Positions 62,566-64,000 of a stretch of 64,000 bases of DNA are shown here, piece after piece. Within the stretch, counting starts at the first letter, position 1. Each line of letters opens with the position of its first letter. Below the pieces are notes generated by a model. The model was given only the letters and a program-made list of their open reading frames with translations. It was not told the origin of the DNA and did not search any database. Origin of the DNA: Isoperla grammatica (Eukaryota; Arthropoda; Insecta; Plecoptera; Perlodidae); assembly GCA_945910005.1 (NCBI GenBank), contig OX246739.1, positions 7,284,001 to 7,348,000 on the forward strand, read 5' to 3'. Made by a program: the position numbers and the translations under genes.

Positions 62566-63305
62566 GGTAGCTTGCATGGCCGCCTGGCTCGCGCTCGTAG
62601 ACACTAGACAGTGTCCTAAGTCTGCGATAGAGTGCGTTACTCGCGCCAACACGGGCGAATCTGGCGGCCGTTTTATGACGGCGGTAAAATTGAAAAGAAA
62701 GATTCGAAAAGAAAACACAATTTGTGCAAGAAAAAAATCCTTGTCATTACTAACTAGGAAAACGCCGCATGAGAACCGCGTTGACAGATGAGCGCACAAA
62801 ATGAAACAGAAAGCACCGTTTGAGTTGAATTGAGAGATTCACTCCGCCTACGCTACTCTATAATTAACCGTTGTTAAATGATACGAATTAGGTAAATTTA
62901 TTCTAGCGGAACTAAGTCAGTGTGTAGTGTTTTAAGTAACGAAGTCATATCTTCAAAATAAAGAATTATGCTTCTTCAAGAAGTAACTAGCCCGCAAGCT
63001 TGTAGGGTCTCAGGTTGTGTTTCTAAAACGGGTTCCACTATGTCCGAGGGCTGTTTGTAGAATACAAACCCAGAATTCACCTTATCACTACTATAGGCAA
63101 ATCTCGCCAACTTGAGAATTTCCGGTTACGGGAATCGGGCCCAGCATCCTCTAATAAGAAACAACGTGTCATTGTTAATAAAGTCCGTGAGCTCAATTGA
63201 TAATCTGAAAACATCTTAGCGTGAACGCTTATTTGCACGAAACCCCAGAAAAAAGACTTTCGACTTGAGAGGTAATAAAAATAAATAACGAAATTTGTAT
63301 TTATT

Positions 63306-63390
63306 GTGTACCCACTCAACTGATTTTCAGTGGGGGACATTATACTAACTTTATTATGTGCCTCGTTGCTACGTTTACGTGTCGCAGTGT
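63306..63390 (-). mobile_element. SINE family 2, copy 3 (fragment)
   Basis: TACCCACTCAACTGATTTTC, AGTGGGGGACATTATAC and CTCGTTGCTACG match the family body; the tRNA-like head was not found. Confidence 0.45.
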
Positions 63391-63865
63391 CGCACACAAA
63401 TATGAGACAAATAAAAATATACTTTAAAACAATGTGATATTATAATATGATCTTTACTGTTGAGGTTTAAGTTGGCACTTTTTACAACCTTCCCTGGTTT
63501 TAGTACAATAACATGTCTGCTCTAAGCTTCACATAAAAAACTGATTGTACTTGCGAGAGTAATTGGGGGAGAATTAGAGAGATTATTTGAACTAATTTGG
63601 TAACGTAAATTCGCTTACTCGAGTTACACCCCCAATGCGTTCGAGTCTAGGGTATACGGCAACCCTCCAAGCATAGTTACAATGGTGGTTGCGGGAAAGG
63701 AGATCGAATCCACATGTAGTTCGAGAACGCCACCACTAGCCACAATTTATCATTTTTCGTAACCGTTTTATTGACATACATTACTGTTCTTCAGATTCGA
63801 AAGATGTTATATGACCTAAGCTTCGAGTACGTCTTTCATAAATGAATAAATATATTTGTATTGAT

Positions 63866-64000
63866 AGTCTACCCACTCAATTACAAGAACTGATTTTCAG
63901 TAGGGGACATTTATACAATTTACCATGTGCTCCGTTGCCATGACGGCTCCAAAGGTACTGTTTACATGTACAACGGTGCCATACAGATGGATTCAAGTTA
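63866..64000 (-). mobile_element. SINE family 2, copy 4 (runs off the window)
   Basis: GTCTACCCACTCA, ACTGATTTTCAGTAGGGGAC and TCCGTTGCCATGACGGCTCC match the other copies; the window ends before the head. Confidence 0.5.

Noticed and set aside
62385..62799. Overlapping open frames on both strands with repeated residues
   Set aside because: They arise from the 16-bp subrepeats of the small palindrome and have no recognisable content.

Overview
This is a piece of a metazoan nuclear genome: AT-rich, with spliced genes, many transposons and no bacterial gene organisation. A seven-Ig VEGFR/PDGFR-type receptor, arthropod-style TCAGT initiator motifs upstream of a short first exon, and tRNA-derived SINEs suggest a protostome, most likely an arthropod. 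The species cannot be fixed from the sequence alone.

Left part (1-25973, + strand): almost all of one receptor tyrosine kinase gene of the PVR/VEGFR/PDGFR family. I could place 24 coding exons whose splice phases agree throughout. They encode about 1,424 residues: seven Ig domains, one transmembrane helix, a split tyrosine kinase and a tail rich in YxxM and YxN docking motifs. Only the 5' end (signal peptide and start of Ig1) lies outside the window. The introns hold a 3.5 kb element with long inverted repeats (2548-6048), an antisense PHD-type non-LTR retrotransposon with both ORFs open (11195-15840), a minisatellite that repeats a complete 3' splice site eleven times (21267-21838) and a P2X7-tail-like coding remnant (22602-23136).

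Middle (26000-52500): mostly non-coding. Two probable first coding exons lie here, both on the + strand and both ending in phase 1: a five-codon exon at 30147 below a TCAGT repeat, and a 113-codon acidic exon at 50673. Their downstream exons were not found. Between them are a foldback-type element with a perfect 9-bp target duplication (36484-40755), a Harbinger-like element with a CTG duplication (42243-46794), SINEs and small palindromes.

Right part (52577-64000): a complete hAT transposon with an open 722-residue transposase and an 8-bp duplication (52585-55565), a SINE split by a palindromic MITE, a second long-inverted-repeat element (58044-60937) and several small inverted-repeat elements.

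The main candidate for something undescribed is the pair of elements at 2548-6048 and 58044-60937. Both have TAGTCC-like termini, 3-bp A/T duplications and very long inverted arms. Both carry pieces of what I recognise as one widespread but uncharacterised PIN/FEN1-like protein family with a cysteine-rich C-terminus. The second striking observation is the tandem array of 3' splice sites inside the kinase gene. Family names rest on motif recognition only; no search was run.
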